A program made the position numbers and the translations under genes. From assembly GCA_032622095.1 (NCBI GenBank), contig CP136061.1, positions 3,844,001 through 3,908,000 on the forward strand: a DNA stretch of 64,000 nucleotides, in the 5' to 3' direction. This DNA comes from Siphonodentalium dalli. Taxonomy: Eukaryota; Mollusca; Scaphopoda; Gadilida; Siphonodentaliidae. The first letter of the stretch is position 1. Every line of letters begins with the position of its first letter. Below, piece by piece: positions 20,186-32,766 of this stretch. Below the pieces are notes generated by a model. The model was given only the letters and a program-made list of their open reading frames with translations. It ran no database searches and was not told where the DNA came from.

Positions 20186-21306
20186 CCCAACAGTATGGTA
20201 ACAGGACGCACGTACACCAATAATAATATATATTTAACAAGGCTGAGAATCGCAGATGGCTTTCGTCGAGTGTTTCTGGTCTAACAGTGAATTTGACAGA
20301 ATTTTTTTTAAATTGTGATTTATTTTCGAGATTGTTGTGGGGCAGGGATCTGTTCAGTTGACATGCTTTAAAGTTATCGCCCTAGATTGCTAAAGTACAA
20401 AATTAGGTAACTCAGGTAAAATATCTGCTTTGCGAAATCGATTGAGATATTGCTATGAAAAATCCATTTATCAACATTGTATCAAATCGGTCGACGTTTG
20501 TTCAAGATATCACGATAACGAAATTACAATTTAAAACAAAAATAGAAATAAGTCTTACTCTGGGCCATAGTTTATGTGTGTAGCTGCCGCATACAGTCGC
20601 AAACCCACATACCATAACTTGTAAAAAATATTGAGATATAAGCCCGCCCACCCGCCCGCACGCACGGTCGTTTGCCCACCGCCGCCCTCCGAAAGGTATA
20701 TTGTTTTGAATAAAAATTCGACTGACTAAAAATTGGGAAATGATGGTTGAGCACCGTTTCAATAGAACACAAAAAGCATATATAAGGCAGACGTGGGGAG
20801 GGATTGAGGTAACAGAGAGTGAAATTCAAGTTAATATAGTTGGAGAATAAGAGCGGGAAGGAAAAGATGTTTCTTAGACCATGCTTCACTATCTGCATGT
20901 GGTGGTTTGATTGTATTATGCAATTATTCTTTATACTCTAAGGAATGTAATATGTTAACCTACATGTAGTTACATTTGTTGCCAGTCTTCTCTTAATGTC
21001 TGTTCTCATTTCATATTCAGTGATTGTGATATGTGAAACTCAATGTTGCTGATCTCTCATGATCCAGAAAAAAATCCTTTAGTTAAAATGTATTGCTGCT
21101 CTGATTTCAGCAAAACATGCGTCTATATCTTAGTGCACTGTATTGTATCAAACAACCATTATCATGCAATGGAATGACCCATCCAAATATTGCAATCCGT
21201 GTGTGTGGGTTTATCATCGAAAATCATCGGATGGTGGGCATGTCAGTCCCATATATGAATTTTGTCTCGGAGAGATCAACATGAAGTTATCGACACGTAT
21301 AACAGC
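20186..21306. other. Unrecognised intergenic sequence with a G-quadruplex motif
   Basis: No gene is supported. The overlapping minus frames at 20502-20898 carry no known domain. The notable element is a C-rich word at 20643-20657 whose complement is a four-run G3 motif (separate entry). Confidence 0.5.
20643..20657 (-). other. Canonical G-quadruplex motif
   Basis: The plus strand reads CCCGCCCACCCGCCC, so the minus strand is G3-N1-G3-N1-G3-N1-G3. Single-nucleotide loops are the most stable class of intramolecular quadruplex. It is isolated in AT-rich surroundings. Whether it acts in a promoter is unknown because no transcript start is evident. Confidence 0.85.
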
Positions 21307-21521
21307 ACTGTGGTTCCCCGTCTGCATTTATATCGCCATCACATCTGTAACTGGCTGAACCACTGTGGTTCCCCGTCTTCATTTATATCGCCATCACATC
21401 TGTAACTGGCTGAACCACTGTGGTTCCCCGTCTGCATTTATATCGCCATCACATCTGTAACTGGCTGAACCACTGTGGTTCCCCGTCTTCATTTATATCG
21501 CCATCACATCTGTAACTGGCT
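21307..21521. repeat. 55-bp progenitor units of the 37-bp array
   Basis: About four units containing ACTGTGGTTCCCCGTCT, then GCATTTATATCGCCATCACA or TCATTTATATCGCCATCACA, then TCTGTAACTGGCTGAACC. The G and T variants alternate, giving a 110-bp dimer. The adjoining 37-bp unit is this unit with an 18-bp internal deletion around CTGTGGTTCCCCGTC, so this edge preserves the ancestral form. Confidence 0.9.
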
Positions 21522-23713
21522 GAACCAGTTTATATCGCCATCACATCTGTAACTGGCTGAACCAGTTTATATCGCCATCACATCTGTAACTGGCTGAACC
21601 AGTTTATATCGCCATCACATCTGTAACTGGCTGAACCAGTTTATATCGCCATCACATCTGTAACTGGCTGAACCAGTTTATATCGCCATCACATCTGTAA
21701 CTGGCTGAACCAGTTTATATCGCCATCACATCTGTAACTGGCTGAACCAGTTTATATCGCCATCACATCTGTAACTGGCTGAACCAGTTTATATCGCCAT
21801 CACATCTGTAACTGGCTGAACCAGTTTATATCGCCATCACATCTGTAACTGGCTGAACCAGTTTATATCGCCATCACATCTGTAACTGGCTGAACCAGTT
21901 TATATCGCCATCACATCTGTAACTGGCTGAACCAGTTTATATCGCCATCACATCTGTAACTGGCTGAACCAGTTTATATCGCCATCACATCTGTAACTGG
22001 CTGAACCAGTTTATATCGCCATCACATCTGTAACTGGCTGAACCAGTTTATATCGCCATCACATCTGTAACTGGCTGAACCAGTTTATATCGCCATCACA
22101 TCTGTAACTGGCTGAACCAGTTTATATCGCCATCACATCTGTAACTGGCTGAACCAGTTTATATCGCCATCACATCTGTAACTGGCTGAACCAGTTTATA
22201 TCGCCATCACATCTGTAACTGGCTGAACCAGTTTATATCGCCATCACATCTGTAACTGGCTGAACCAGTTTATATCGCCATCACATCTGTAACTGGCTGA
22301 ACCAGTTTATATCGCCATCACATCTGTAACTGGCTGAACCAGTTTATATCGCCATCACATCTGTAACTGGCTGAACCAGTTTATATCGCCATCACATCTG
22401 TAACTGGCTGAACCAGTTTATATCGCCATCACATCTGTAACTGGCTGAACCAGTTTATATCGCCATCACATCTGTAACTGGCTGAACCAGTTTATATCGC
22501 CATCACATCTGTAACTGGCTGAACCAGTTTATATCGCCATCACATCTGTAACTGGCTGAACCAGTTTATATCGCCATCACATCTGTAACTGGCTGAACCA
22601 GTTTATATCGCCATCACATCTGTAACTGGCTGAACCAGTTTATATCGCCATCACATCTGTAACTGGCTGAACCAGTTTATATCGCCATCACATCTGTAAC
22701 TGGCTGAACCAGTTTATATCGCCATCACATCTGTAACTGGCTGAACCAGTTTATATCGCCATCACATCTGTAACTGGCTGAACCAGTTTATATCGCCATC
22801 ACATCTGTAACTGGCTGAACCAGTTTATATCGCCATCACATCTGTAACTGGCTGAACCAGTTTATATCGCCATCACATCTGTAACTGGCTGAACCAGTTT
22901 ATATCGCCATCACATCTGTAACTGGCTGAACCAGTTTATATCGCCATCACATCTGTAACTGGCTGAACCAGTTTATATCGCCATCACATCTGTAACTGGC
23001 TGAACCAGTTTATATCGCCATCACATCTGTAACTGGCTGAACCAGTTTATATCGCCATCACATCTGTAACTGGCTGAACCAGTTTATATCGCCATCACAT
23101 CTGTAACTGGCTGAACCAGTTTATATCGCCATCACATCTGTAACTGGCTGAACCAGTTTATATCGCCATCACATCTGTAACTGGCTGAACCAGTTTATAT
23201 CGCCATCACATCTGTAACTGGCTGAACCAGTTTATATCGCCATCACATCTGTAACTGGCTGAACCAGTTTATATCGCCATCACATCTGTAACTGGCTGAA
23301 CCAGTTTATATCGCCATCACATCTGTAACTGGCTGAACCAGTTTATATCGCCATCACATCTGTAACTGGCTGAACCAGTTTATATCGCCATCACATCTGT
23401 AACTGGCTGAACCAGTTTATATCGCCATCACATCTGTAACTGGCTGAACCAGTTTATATCGCCATCACATCTGTAACTGGCTGAACCAGTTTATATCGCC
23501 ATCACATCTGTAACTGGCTGAACCAGTTTATATCGCCATCACATCTGTAACTGGCTGAACCAGTTTATATCGCCATCACATCTGTAACTGGCTGAACCAG
23601 TTTATATCGCCATCACATCTGTAACTGGCTGAACCAGTTTATATCGCCATCACATCTGTAACTGGCTGAACCAGTTTATATCGCCATCACATCTGTAACT
23701 GGCTGAACCAGTT
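21522..23713. repeat. 37-bp array, ~59 apparently identical units
   Basis: The unit is GAACCAGTTTATATCGCCAT followed by CACATCTGTAACTGGCT. The first unit starts at 21522 and the start phrase recurs in exact register (for example at 22521, 27 units on) to 23705, 59 units with no indel and no substitution noticed by eye. Each unit junction contains AACTGGCTGAACCAGTT, a short hairpin. Such homogeneity implies very recent expansion, active homogenisation or an assembly-copied consensus. Confidence 0.95.
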
Positions 23714-25499
23714 TTCGTTGTTTTCAAAAAAAGAAAACACGTTCAATACTAAGTCCCCGGAAAACTGCTAATTTCTGAAGTCATATATAACAATCCTACC
23801 CCAACATCGTGAATAACCGTTAACGGCTACTCTTTTGGTGGCGATCAGTGATAATGCCATACTGAACACAAAGTACGTAGCGCTGCTGGTGAGGCATCCT
23901 CGCGAGTGAGAGTTTAATCTGATCAACTGACCATCAACAGTGCCTTTGCCGATAGTCCACAGTTATTAATGTGGGGGCAAGTGCATATCTTGTATACTTG
24001 TTAGTAGAAGCAAGCCACTATGATTTTCATAACCTATCCAGTTTGGAGGGATTTTAAAGACTCTATTCCAATGTTAATCCAACCGGAAGTAGAACAGGAT
24101 GAGAGGTGAAAACGGCATGTAAATCACCCTCACTCAACCTTCAAAACGAAAATCTCTAAACAACCCACAATGTCTTTCTTGAGCACATCTGCTGTTTCGA
24201 CTGAACCAGTAAACTGCTAATTTCTGAAGTTGTCATATATAACAATCCTACGCCAACACAAATCTAAACATCGACTGAAACCACACCCGTGCGTACATGA
24301 AGACATAACTACCAGCGATAACACTCGGTACCCAACCAACCCTCATAGTCATACCACCAACAGTCTGGCCTCGGCTGCGTCCTCATCCATCCTCATCTGG
24401 GCATCACAACACAATCAGGTCAACGGGTTCTGAGACTCACACATGAGTGTAAGGCGGGCATTGCACCACCGAGAGTTGGGGAGCCCCGACCGACCTTAAG
24501 TCAACCGGTCGGCATTGCACACCCTTCCTAGAGTTGAGCCCGTAGTATAAGCCCGGAATACAACAGACTAAGGCAACGGAGTTCAAGCATGCACCAACTT
24601 GGACACTAGTTTACAACAAACCACTAAATAAAAAGATATCAACTAAGTTAAACAAACAGAACTCGTACTACAATCAAGGTAAGTCTTCTCGCTGGTCCGC
24701 TTTTGGAACGGGGGGGGGCTTTGCTTCCTGCCAGGGTGGCATGTAACCCATACTCCACAAGCAAGCATCAATGACTAGAAAACACTCACAACCAAACTCA
24801 ACAAACGCTCTTCAGCGGCACTATATCACTCAACCGTGGGTTGTAGGAGAGGGCTTACAGCCCTTTCAAATCTTCCCGGGGGGATCTTCCCAAACCCAAA
24901 CTCCAAACTCAGGCGTGACAATTGTGTCATCAAGACAAAAACATTGGAGGCCAATCTTCGATTTTGTATTAGTCATGCCTCAGTATGGGGTGGACGGGTA
25001 GCAAGTGACACGTTACCGGCTTCTGTTTAAACCGCGATCAGTGGTAATGTCATACTTATCACGCAGTACGTAGCGCTGTTGGTGATGCATCCTCGTGAGT
25101 GAGAGTTTAGTCTGAACAAAAGACCATAGGCATTGCCTTTGTCGACAGTCCACAGTTTTCGCCAGTATAACAAGTCCAGACAGACTGAAGCAATTACTGG
25201 TACGCTATAATTTTTGCTCTATAAAGTGCACGCATCAATCGGACTACGTTCATAACCAATTGTTCTGATATAAGCGTACACAGAGGATAAAGTATCTAAT
25301 ATTTTTTGATTGGGAACATGTACCAAAAATCATCAAATGATCGACCGAGACAAGTGTTTACTTTCGCGAGTGGGTTGACAGGAGCCGAAATAAACATATG
25401 TCTCAGTCACGATTGAGATATTTATAACATAAAGTTCAACACACACGATCGCATAGAGGTCACCCTGAAGATCCATCTGAAATTTGTTGACGATCAGAT
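23714..25499. other. Intergenic stretch with two local repeat pairs
   Basis: No gene is recognised. Pair 1: AAACTGCTAATTTCTGAAGT and the following CATATATAACAATCCTAC occur at about 23762 and 24211. Pair 2: GTACGTAGCGCTG, then GTGAGAGTTTA, then ACAGTCCACAGTT-like text occurs at 23845-23965 and 25028-25155. The overlapping plus frames at 24771-25030 have no known domain. A run of nine or so G lies near 24710. Confidence 0.6.
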
Positions 25500-25650
25500 G
25501 AGACATGTGATATGTAGGGTGTGCTAACATAAATTGTTGACGGACGGACGGACGACAAGCCATGGCAGATTAGAGATGTGATCTGTAGGGTGTGCTAAGA
25601 TAAATATTTTAACGGACGACAAGCCATGGCAATACCTCAAATTAAGTTGA
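25500..25650 (+). mobile_element. Tandem retroposon tails (ACGG-rich)
   Basis: The phrase GTGATATGTAGGGTGTGCTA (second copy GTGATCTGTAGGGTGTGCTA), then AATAAATT-like text, then GACGGACGGACGGAC, then GACAAGCCATGGCA occurs twice head to tail. The second copy continues into CCTCAAATT and GTTGAGCTAAAAAG. An ACGG tail before ACAAGCCATGGCA resembles RTE/SINE-type 3' ends that I associate with mollusc genomes. The family name is uncertain. Confidence 0.55.
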
Positions 25651-27044
25651 GCTAAAAAGTTATTGACTGTATTGTTCAAAGTCTTAAACCAGATAATTGA
25701 AGTTGTTTCCGCGGAAACTAGTTTTCCCTCATACATAAATTTTAGTTAGATTTCCTCCACTATTGCTTCACAATCGCGACCGCAATTTTTGCAAAGTTGC
25801 ACAGTTTCATCATTCAGTCCAGTCTGTGAAGATTTAGCGAAATATACTGGCTCGCATTACAGAAAGGGTTCGAAGCGAAGTATGCACATACATTAAACCT
25901 CTACTTGTAGCTAATAGGCAGCATAGAAACTCTGACCTATAACAATGCCTACTTGTGTATAAGTGAATATTTTGAAGAAATAGAAGCAATATAGTGTGTA
26001 CTTATTGCTTGTGTAAGCCTGTTTAGTGCCAGCCAAACAATCACCTGTTGACAAAATACTTATCTTGTTGCACTTGAGTAGTCGGGTGGATCCATAGCAA
26101 CGGTTGTCAAGGAATTTTAAGCTAACTAAAACTTCGTCACAACATAAACAATCTTGCTAGGAGAATATATCATGTGTCGGGAAAGATCGATAATCAACAT
26201 TCGAACAATTTCGCAAAAATAATTCACATTTAGCAAAAAACATTTTCATATGGCACAAGTTTTGGCAAGTCACTTTTTAATTCCTCAAGAAAGTTGAAAC
26301 AATATTGGTCAATCACTACCATTCATTTCGATAAACTCTTACAGTATAATTATATTAGTGGTATTTTATATGGTTTAGGAACAGTTAACAACTCTATTAA
26401 GATGCAGTTAATCTGATAGCATTAATTTAGTATTGAAGGGTAGTGGGATTACCCGTATTTAGTGTGGTGGTGTTTACATAGCTAATCCTCTTATGATGCG
26501 CCCTTCTGATGAAGCAATCCTTCTATCATATTATTGTTCGGTTATTGGTTTATTGCTGTATGATAAACCACAATAGAGTTGTGAGTATAGTTACTAACTA
26601 ACTGCTTTCTTAACGATATCAAAAGTCGTTCAAATCGAGAATTTCGAAACATAAGACTTAAAGTTTGCAAAAAATGATGCTATCAAAGATAGCATTTAGC
26701 AAATTCTAAAATAATGTGGCAAAAAAAAATTTCATTTGCCAAATTATTTGGCAAAAGTCAATTTCGGTCCAACGCGAACCCGTATCACGAACAGTGTCAT
26801 GCACATGAACGTGTTTATTATGTTGCTTAATTTATTATCATTAAACAAGATATTAATATCAGTATTTCTACAAAATTAGGCTATTAATAGAACTCTTTAT
26901 ATGGCACTACCCCAACATTCCCTGGCCTACAGTCAAGTTGCAACATATATATCAGGATCACCGAGTATAGTTTTGTCTAGCCCAATTTATTTTTGAAATA
27001 AAACAATTGAACACAAATTCCACCACATTACATAAATTGGTTTT
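25651..27044. other. Unrecognised AT-rich intergenic sequence
   Basis: No gene. Two related TTTGGCAA-rich patches lie at about 26205-26290 and 26690-26765, each with runs like TTTAGCAAA and TTTGGCAAG, and resemble 3535-3595. They may be ends of a shared dispersed element. Nothing else is recognised. Confidence 0.5.
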
Positions 27045-27750
27045 TGCTTAAAATTGTGGCCATTTTGAATCTATCCATATACAAAAGGTATATGTTCTAA
27101 CAAGTATATGGTCTGATGCATGTCCAATACAAATAGATGCATAGTAAACAGGTTCCCATGAGGTTACTAGGATTAGCAATGCATAATGGCTAGATTTTGG
27201 CAAAAATCCCAGGTGTTTTCACCAAAATGGTTGCCATACCAACGGTGTACTTTTTCAATCTTCGGATCACATTCAAAAACGATGTACATGTGTCAACTTT
27301 GATGCTTTTACCGTGAAATTCACGATTTATGTCCTCTATCCGCCCCACTAATGTGTGGTCATTGTTTATTGAATTTGTCATTTTATGTGTCATGGGTGTA
27401 GGCCCGGTCACATGTTTCGTAAAATCTTTCACACAAGTATTGATCATCCTATGGATCCTATGATCTTCAGAGTGTACCAAAATAATAATATTATGCAACA
27501 AATTGGAGCAGGTTCACCATAAAGACTAATAATTTGACGTAAAGTGATAAAAAAAACAGCATTTTCTTTTACGATGACCTTGACCTTTCAGTGACCTTGA
27601 CCCTTGAGATGAGTGCTGGCGGCCCGTTATGGAGAATATATACATATAAATATTATTATATAACTATATCCACCAAAATGTATACCGTTATCACAAATAT
27701 ACTTCATATATGATAATTTTTCAGAATTCTCAGAAATCACACGCGTTTGC
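27045..27750 (+). repeat. Dispersed repeat Z, copy 2
   Basis: Partner of 19515-20185 in inverted orientation. It contains the phrase GACCTTGACCTTTCAGTGAC, where the other copy is more decayed. The 103-codon minus frame here (27190-27501) falls entirely inside the repeat and has no domain, so it is not called as a gene. Confidence 0.8.
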
Positions 27751-28080
27751 TATGGTAACACCATATTGTAGGCGACTAATCGATAAGAAGCTTGTCAACA
27801 TTGGTTTCCAATGTCTCGATCCAGTATATGGGCTTTACGAACAAAATGTTCCACAAAATCCCCAAAATCTTTTGCGAAAAGCATTTTTTTTTTACAAGCC
27901 ACAGGCAAGATACTATAGAGAATATAGGCTGCTAAACGAAATTGAGCTTACTTGTCAGGTGAAACATAAAGAGCGTTCGCGTCGTTTTGTTCGTTTCTGT
28001 TCGGTATGTGACTGCGCACAGATAAAGAGCGTTTGAGTCGTTGTTTGCCAGATAAGGTAAAGATAAAGAGCATCTTAATG
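27751..28080. other. Unrecognised, with a domain-free 108-codon frame
   Basis: The plus-strand frame 27710-28036 begins inside dispersed repeat Z and reads on through IDKKLVNIGFQCL and KERSRRFVRFCSVCD. It matches no family I recognise, and half its start lies in repeat sequence. It could be chance or a fragment of a transposon. Confidence 0.35.
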
Positions 28081-28084
28081 GGGA

Positions 28085-28255
28085 TTTGACGTCATAACGA
28101 CGGGAGACGGGACCCAGACCGTATTACCCGGAGTGCCGAAATACATATCCTTGCCAAATTCCATGGCAATCGGTGCAGAAACGTGGACGGCTACAAGGAA
28201 CACATACACAGAGAGATACACACACCCATTCGCATTTATATATTAGAATATATAC
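28085..28255 (+). mobile_element. Retroposon tail family Y, copy 2
   Basis: Begins near GACGTCATAACGACGGGAGA, continues GACCCAGACCGTATTACCCG, GAGTGCCGAAATAC, AATCGGTGCAGAAACGTGGA and CGGCTACAAGGAACACATAC, then a CA/GA-rich tail. Inverted partner of 16475-16620. The shared body with two different simple tails is typical of retroposed copies. Confidence 0.65.
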
Positions 28256-28540
28256 ACTACCGTTTTCTGTGTGCTTATAACTGCTTACTTTGCCGATCGA
28301 GCCCGGAGTCCGCCAATCGTTAACCACCCTGCTCCTATAGACGTCGGTGCACCGTGGACCCGTGCAGATCATCGATTCGTTATTCCATGCATTGAGAACA
28401 TGAACTCCCGTTTCTCTGTAAACCCCAAATACCAGCTCCATTCCATTGACTTGAAATTAGACAGGGTGTGTGGTATGACGCAAATCTATATAATTATGAT
28501 AATATATGGTTCGATCTGTATCTATACATTTATTTAACCT

Positions 28541-29064
28541 GCGAGTTCATGGTTCCCTATTCTGTAAGTGCATGTTTCCCTATTCTGCGAATGCATGGTT
28601 CCCTATTCTGCGAATGCATGGTTCCCTATTCTGCGAGTGCATGGTTCCCTATTCTGTAAGTGCATGGTTCGCTATTCTGCGAATGCATTGCTCCCTATTC
28701 TGCGAGTGCATGGTTCCCTATTATGTAAGTGCATGGTTCCCTATTCTGTGACTGCATGGTTCCCTATTCTGCGTGTGCATGGTTCCCTATTATGTAAGTG
28801 CATGGTTCCCTATTATGCGAGTGCATGGTTCCCTAGTATGTGAGTGCATGGTTCCCTATTCTGTAAGTGCATGGTTCCCTATTATGTAAGTGCATGGTTC
28901 CCTATTCTGTAAGTGTATGGTTCCCTATTATGTGAGTGCATGGTTCCCTATTTATTATGTGAGTGCATGGTTCCCTATTCTGTAAGTGGATGGTTCCCTA
29001 TTCTGCGAATTCATTGTTTCCTATTCTGCGAGTGCATGGTTCCCTATTCTGCGAGTGCATGGTG
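28541..29064. repeat. 23-bp minisatellite, ~23 units
   Basis: The unit is GTGCATGGTTCCCTATTCTG plus CGA or TAA, with variants ATTATG, GCGAAT and occasional 4-bp insertions (TTTA near 28951). Because 23 is not a multiple of three, open plus frames here cycle every three units and give Cys/Trp-rich peptides that should not be read as proteins. Confidence 0.95.
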
Positions 29065-29540
29065 AAGTGAACAGGCAGCGATCAGATGTTGGCTGTGATA
29101 AATTTGTGAGAATATTTATCGTCGTAAATGGCGAATTTCTTTGGAAACGCGTATAATAATAAGAATATCTAGTATGTTATGAGTGGATACGGACATTTAT
29201 GTCATTCGCGGACGAGACAAATGAAAACGCAATAAACATTTATCTCACTCAATCATGGCATAATTTTCGGTATCCACTCAATAGATATCCTGTGTATATT
29301 ACCAGTGCTTCCTTTCGACGAACACGTGTAACCACCAGGCTTCGTCACACTTCTTGTAATCATTGAATCATCGCCGCAAAGACGAACGTCACTCATATCA
29401 TAATCCTGGTGAAAAAAGATAGAATGTGACATAAACGGCATAGTAGATATACGGACAGAAAAATAAAGTACAACCGAAATAAAAAAAAAACGGAATATCG
29501 TGCTTGGCAATGTACCAGAAACACACTGGGTATATATTCG
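29065..29540. other. Unrecognised intergenic sequence
   Basis: No gene. The phrase TTTTCGGTATCCACTCAA near 29270 recurs near 49756, hinting at a shared low-copy repeat. Confidence 0.5.
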
Positions 29541-29633
29541 GGTGGTAAATAGTTTCAGGGCGGTAAATAGTTGCCGTGCGGTAAATAGTTGCAGTTCGGT
29601 AAATAGTTGCACACCGGTAAATAGCTGCAAGCC
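29541..29633. repeat. 18-bp minisatellite, 5 units
   Basis: Five units of GGTAAATAGTTGC followed by five variable bases. Open frames on both strands (repeated VNSC or TIYRTA) come from the 18-bp period. Confidence 0.9.
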
Positions 29634-30379
29634 GACGATAAGCACTTTTCAGTGGGTACATCTAAATATTATGGGTAGAACTCTATTTCTTTGCGTCATG
29701 GAAGGATTATTATTTGTATTGGGCATCTGGTCGAGTTAAGTAATAACCCAGCATGTGAATCGTACGTGTATTATAATGGAGAAATGTACATAGAACACGT
29801 GACTCTCGAAAGTTTTCCCAACATAGCTAGTTTAAATTAATGTTTAGTCCACGAGTAAGCATTCTGTGTTGCATACATATATCGTCCGATATGATTGGTA
29901 TAGTAGCCTGTCATTTGTAAACAAAAAAATGGGTTTCGTAAAAACATTTGGGGAATTTTGGCAACATATTTTTTCTTAAAGCCTATATACTGGAGACATT
30001 GGTTAAAATGCTTCTTGTTGCTTAGTTGCTTATTATTGATATATAAAAAGCAAAACAGGGGTGCTGTGTGGAAAAAATGAGGGAATTGAATCATAATAGA
30101 CATGGACGGTCAATTTCAATCGGAAAATAAGAAGATAGCAATCATTGAACGGACGATAGCGAAATACTGAACCAATATCTGGTCATGTAAAGTTGTAAAC
30201 TTAGACGATTTATACCAGATATTCTCTGAGAAATGGGGCGGCGAGATGAACTATGGCCACTTGAAGCTAATAAACTACCTTACTCGCGAAAGTCGATCCC
30301 ATAAATAACACAAGATACGTTTCTTTGGTGAAAAGGAACCAAGATATATAACAAAAGTAAGCTTTTATAGATACACTCA
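29634..30379. other. Unrecognised intergenic sequence
   Basis: No gene or element is recognised. The 88-codon minus frame at 29837-30103 has no domain. Confidence 0.5.
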
Positions 30380-30650
30380 TAACCACATTTGGCAAGGATG
30401 CATCTCCCCACTACGGTCACAACTCTTCATAACACTAATTGACGAAGCTCGTTCCATGTGGAAATCCTTTCCCCATGCTGGCCCAAGCGTGCATCATTGG
30501 TAATTCAAATCCGGAACATGCCAACTGAGATATAGAGTTCAAAGGATGTTACATATGGAGTGACGGCTGGACGGACACACGGATGTACGGAAGTCATTTC
30601 TATGTCCCTACAACACTTCTTCTGTGGGGCATAATTATGTTTTCCCATGG
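30380..30650 (+). mobile_element. Retroposon 3' end (ACGGAC tail, GGGGCATAA end)
   Basis: The body around 30400-30540 leads into GAGTGACGGCTGGACGGACA, then a text that ends CTTCTTCTGTGGGGCATAAT. A decayed ACGG repeat followed by a short hairpin-like GGGGCATAA ending is a recurring 3' terminus of RTE-type retroposons in invertebrates. No coding part remains, and the assignment rests on pattern memory. Confidence 0.45.
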
Positions 30651-32423
30651 GCACATGGTCGCTGTCCTCTGGAGGATTACAAACAATGTTAAAGCACCAG
30701 GTTTTACACGATTCTTATCAATTTAGTAAAGCGCTCTATTTTTGACAAAATTAAATGGCCACGGTCGTCACAGTCTAACAGAATCATGTATATAACAGCC
30801 CGTAAGTGGTAAATTCCCCAAATAAATACCGAACGTGCGAGGGCTATATTTGCCTATAATTTCCAACTCCATTATGTGAATGACCCACAAAAACGACGGG
30901 CGTGCAGCAAACGGTGCTGTGCCAGTAACTTATATCACTGTGTGTCGCATGTTGCGCGCATTATTTCATTGATAGTTTAGAATAATTTAATAGGCAACCA
31001 GAGACAATACTTGTTAATCAGTCCTGTAACAGAGATTGGCACCTGGAAGAGATTGAGTTCGTGCATGTGTATCCGCTTGAAATCCTAACTTATACATGCA
31101 GTTATCCAAATGCTTTAAATTTGTTATGTGTTTTACTCACATAAAAATTCACACCAAATGCTGTGCCACTTTTCGATTAATATTTGCTGATTATTTTGAT
31201 ATGTGGATGATATAACAGTATAGTTTTAGTTGTCCGATTGGTATCAAATGACATATGGATATCTCATATGATAATATAGGTAACTTTGGGGTCAATTTCT
31301 GGTGGAGTTATCCCTTTTATCGACTTAGAGATTTCTAATTATTTTGATGTCGGGATAATAATAAATAATTCACTGGTCCGATGTAGAATTTATTAATCCT
31401 GTTCTATCATTTATGACGAAGTCTCCCGGATAATGCGAACTGTTTGTATTTTGCTTCCACGCTGACCAACCCTGCCTAAAAATTATAGTGAATTGTTAAC
31501 TCATAATATACGTCGCCCGAAAGGCGCCATCCATTTGCCGGCGACGTATATATACGTCGTCCAGAACATCTCGTTTAAAACATGCTCTACTTGGCGCAAA
31601 ACTCACAATTTCTATTTTGGTGTACATGCTTAAATCACTGCGGATCACAAGTCACATCTTAGGATCATTTTCATTGGGGGCGGGTGATCTGTTTATACGC
31701 GCATGCGCAGATTCAACTTGTAAACCATGGCGTAGCCGAATATATCTCCGTTCAAACGACGTACGGGTAGCCCCGTACGTTGAGGCATTCAGAAGATAGG
31801 GCCGTCTGAATATAGATGGTGAAAATGGTGTGATTTGTGGGCGTGAATAAAGTCTTGCGGAGTTCAAACTCTCTGAGAGGTCAACGTATACAGCGTCCAT
31901 ATATGTTAATTGGAAATCAATGTTGATTGCGTAAAGGGCGATTACTATCAAGTCGGGCATGCCCTGATCCATCGAACACTTGGTTTAACGCCAAACGACC
32001 GAGGAACGCTGATTTGGACAACGTGCACATTACGTCAATCAAACTATGTACCTTAAGGGGTTCTCCAAATTGCAATGATAAATTACTATATAAAACATTG
32101 TCAATAGATTGTTCTTTAAGATATCGAACTGAAATTTGGTAGTGACTGTGAGGGGTTTGTTGATGAGCTGAATTCGATAGAATTGTCACCGGGTTACTCC
32201 GATGGCCCAAAATGTGTCATTGACGCCGTGCATGTAGTTACGTGTACCACACGAACGGGAAACTAATACATGCCTCACGCACAGCGATAGTACGAATGTT
32301 GTAGGCCTATAGAATGGGAACATTGATTTTCAAATTGTTTTCACTTTTGTCATCTGCTTTTCTAGGAAATCTGTTATTGTAAACGTCATCCCATTTAGAA
32401 AATTCGTTATGTCTCACGTATCA

Positions 32424-32442
32424 CCCCCCCCCCCCCCCCCCC
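32424..32442. repeat. Poly-C tract (19 bp)
   Basis: An uninterrupted run of 19 C between GTATCA and ACTCCG. Length in the real genome may vary, as such tracts slip in replication and sequencing. Confidence 0.9.
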
Positions 32443-32751
32443 ACTCCGATCCTTGCCATAACATAATGCTATGTTATTCCACCAGAAAAATTAATGCCTA
32501 AAACTGCACGGAATAAATTAATTAGATCGCCACATAAAACAACAGATTTGTAATTTCACGCAATCGGTGTTATTTGGAAGTACTCGTTGCCATGGCAACA
32601 CGAAGTTTGGATCTGTGATGACCCTGTAGTACCGGAATTGGACTTTCAAAGAACTTCGTGAGTAGGACCTATAATATCAATTCCTGCTGCCAGTTCGATT
32701 CTTTCCAATATTGAATAATCAATGTAAATATATAGTTAGTGTAAATGATGT

Positions 32752-32766
32752 CCCCCCCCCCCCCCC
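32752..32766. repeat. Poly-C tract (15 bp)
   Basis: An uninterrupted run of 15 C between AATGATGT and AGGAAACC. It is close to a repeated phrase, AACCTGGCAC, found twice within 60 bp downstream. Confidence 0.9.

Noticed and set aside
21522-23713. CRISPR or integron-like repeats in the 37-bp array
   Set aside because: The 37-bp units are identical end to end with no intervening spacers; this is a simple tandem array.
28468-28843. Cys/Trp-rich plus-strand ORFs around the 23-bp array
   Set aside because: The peptide cycles every three units in every frame. No signal or domain lies outside the repeat.
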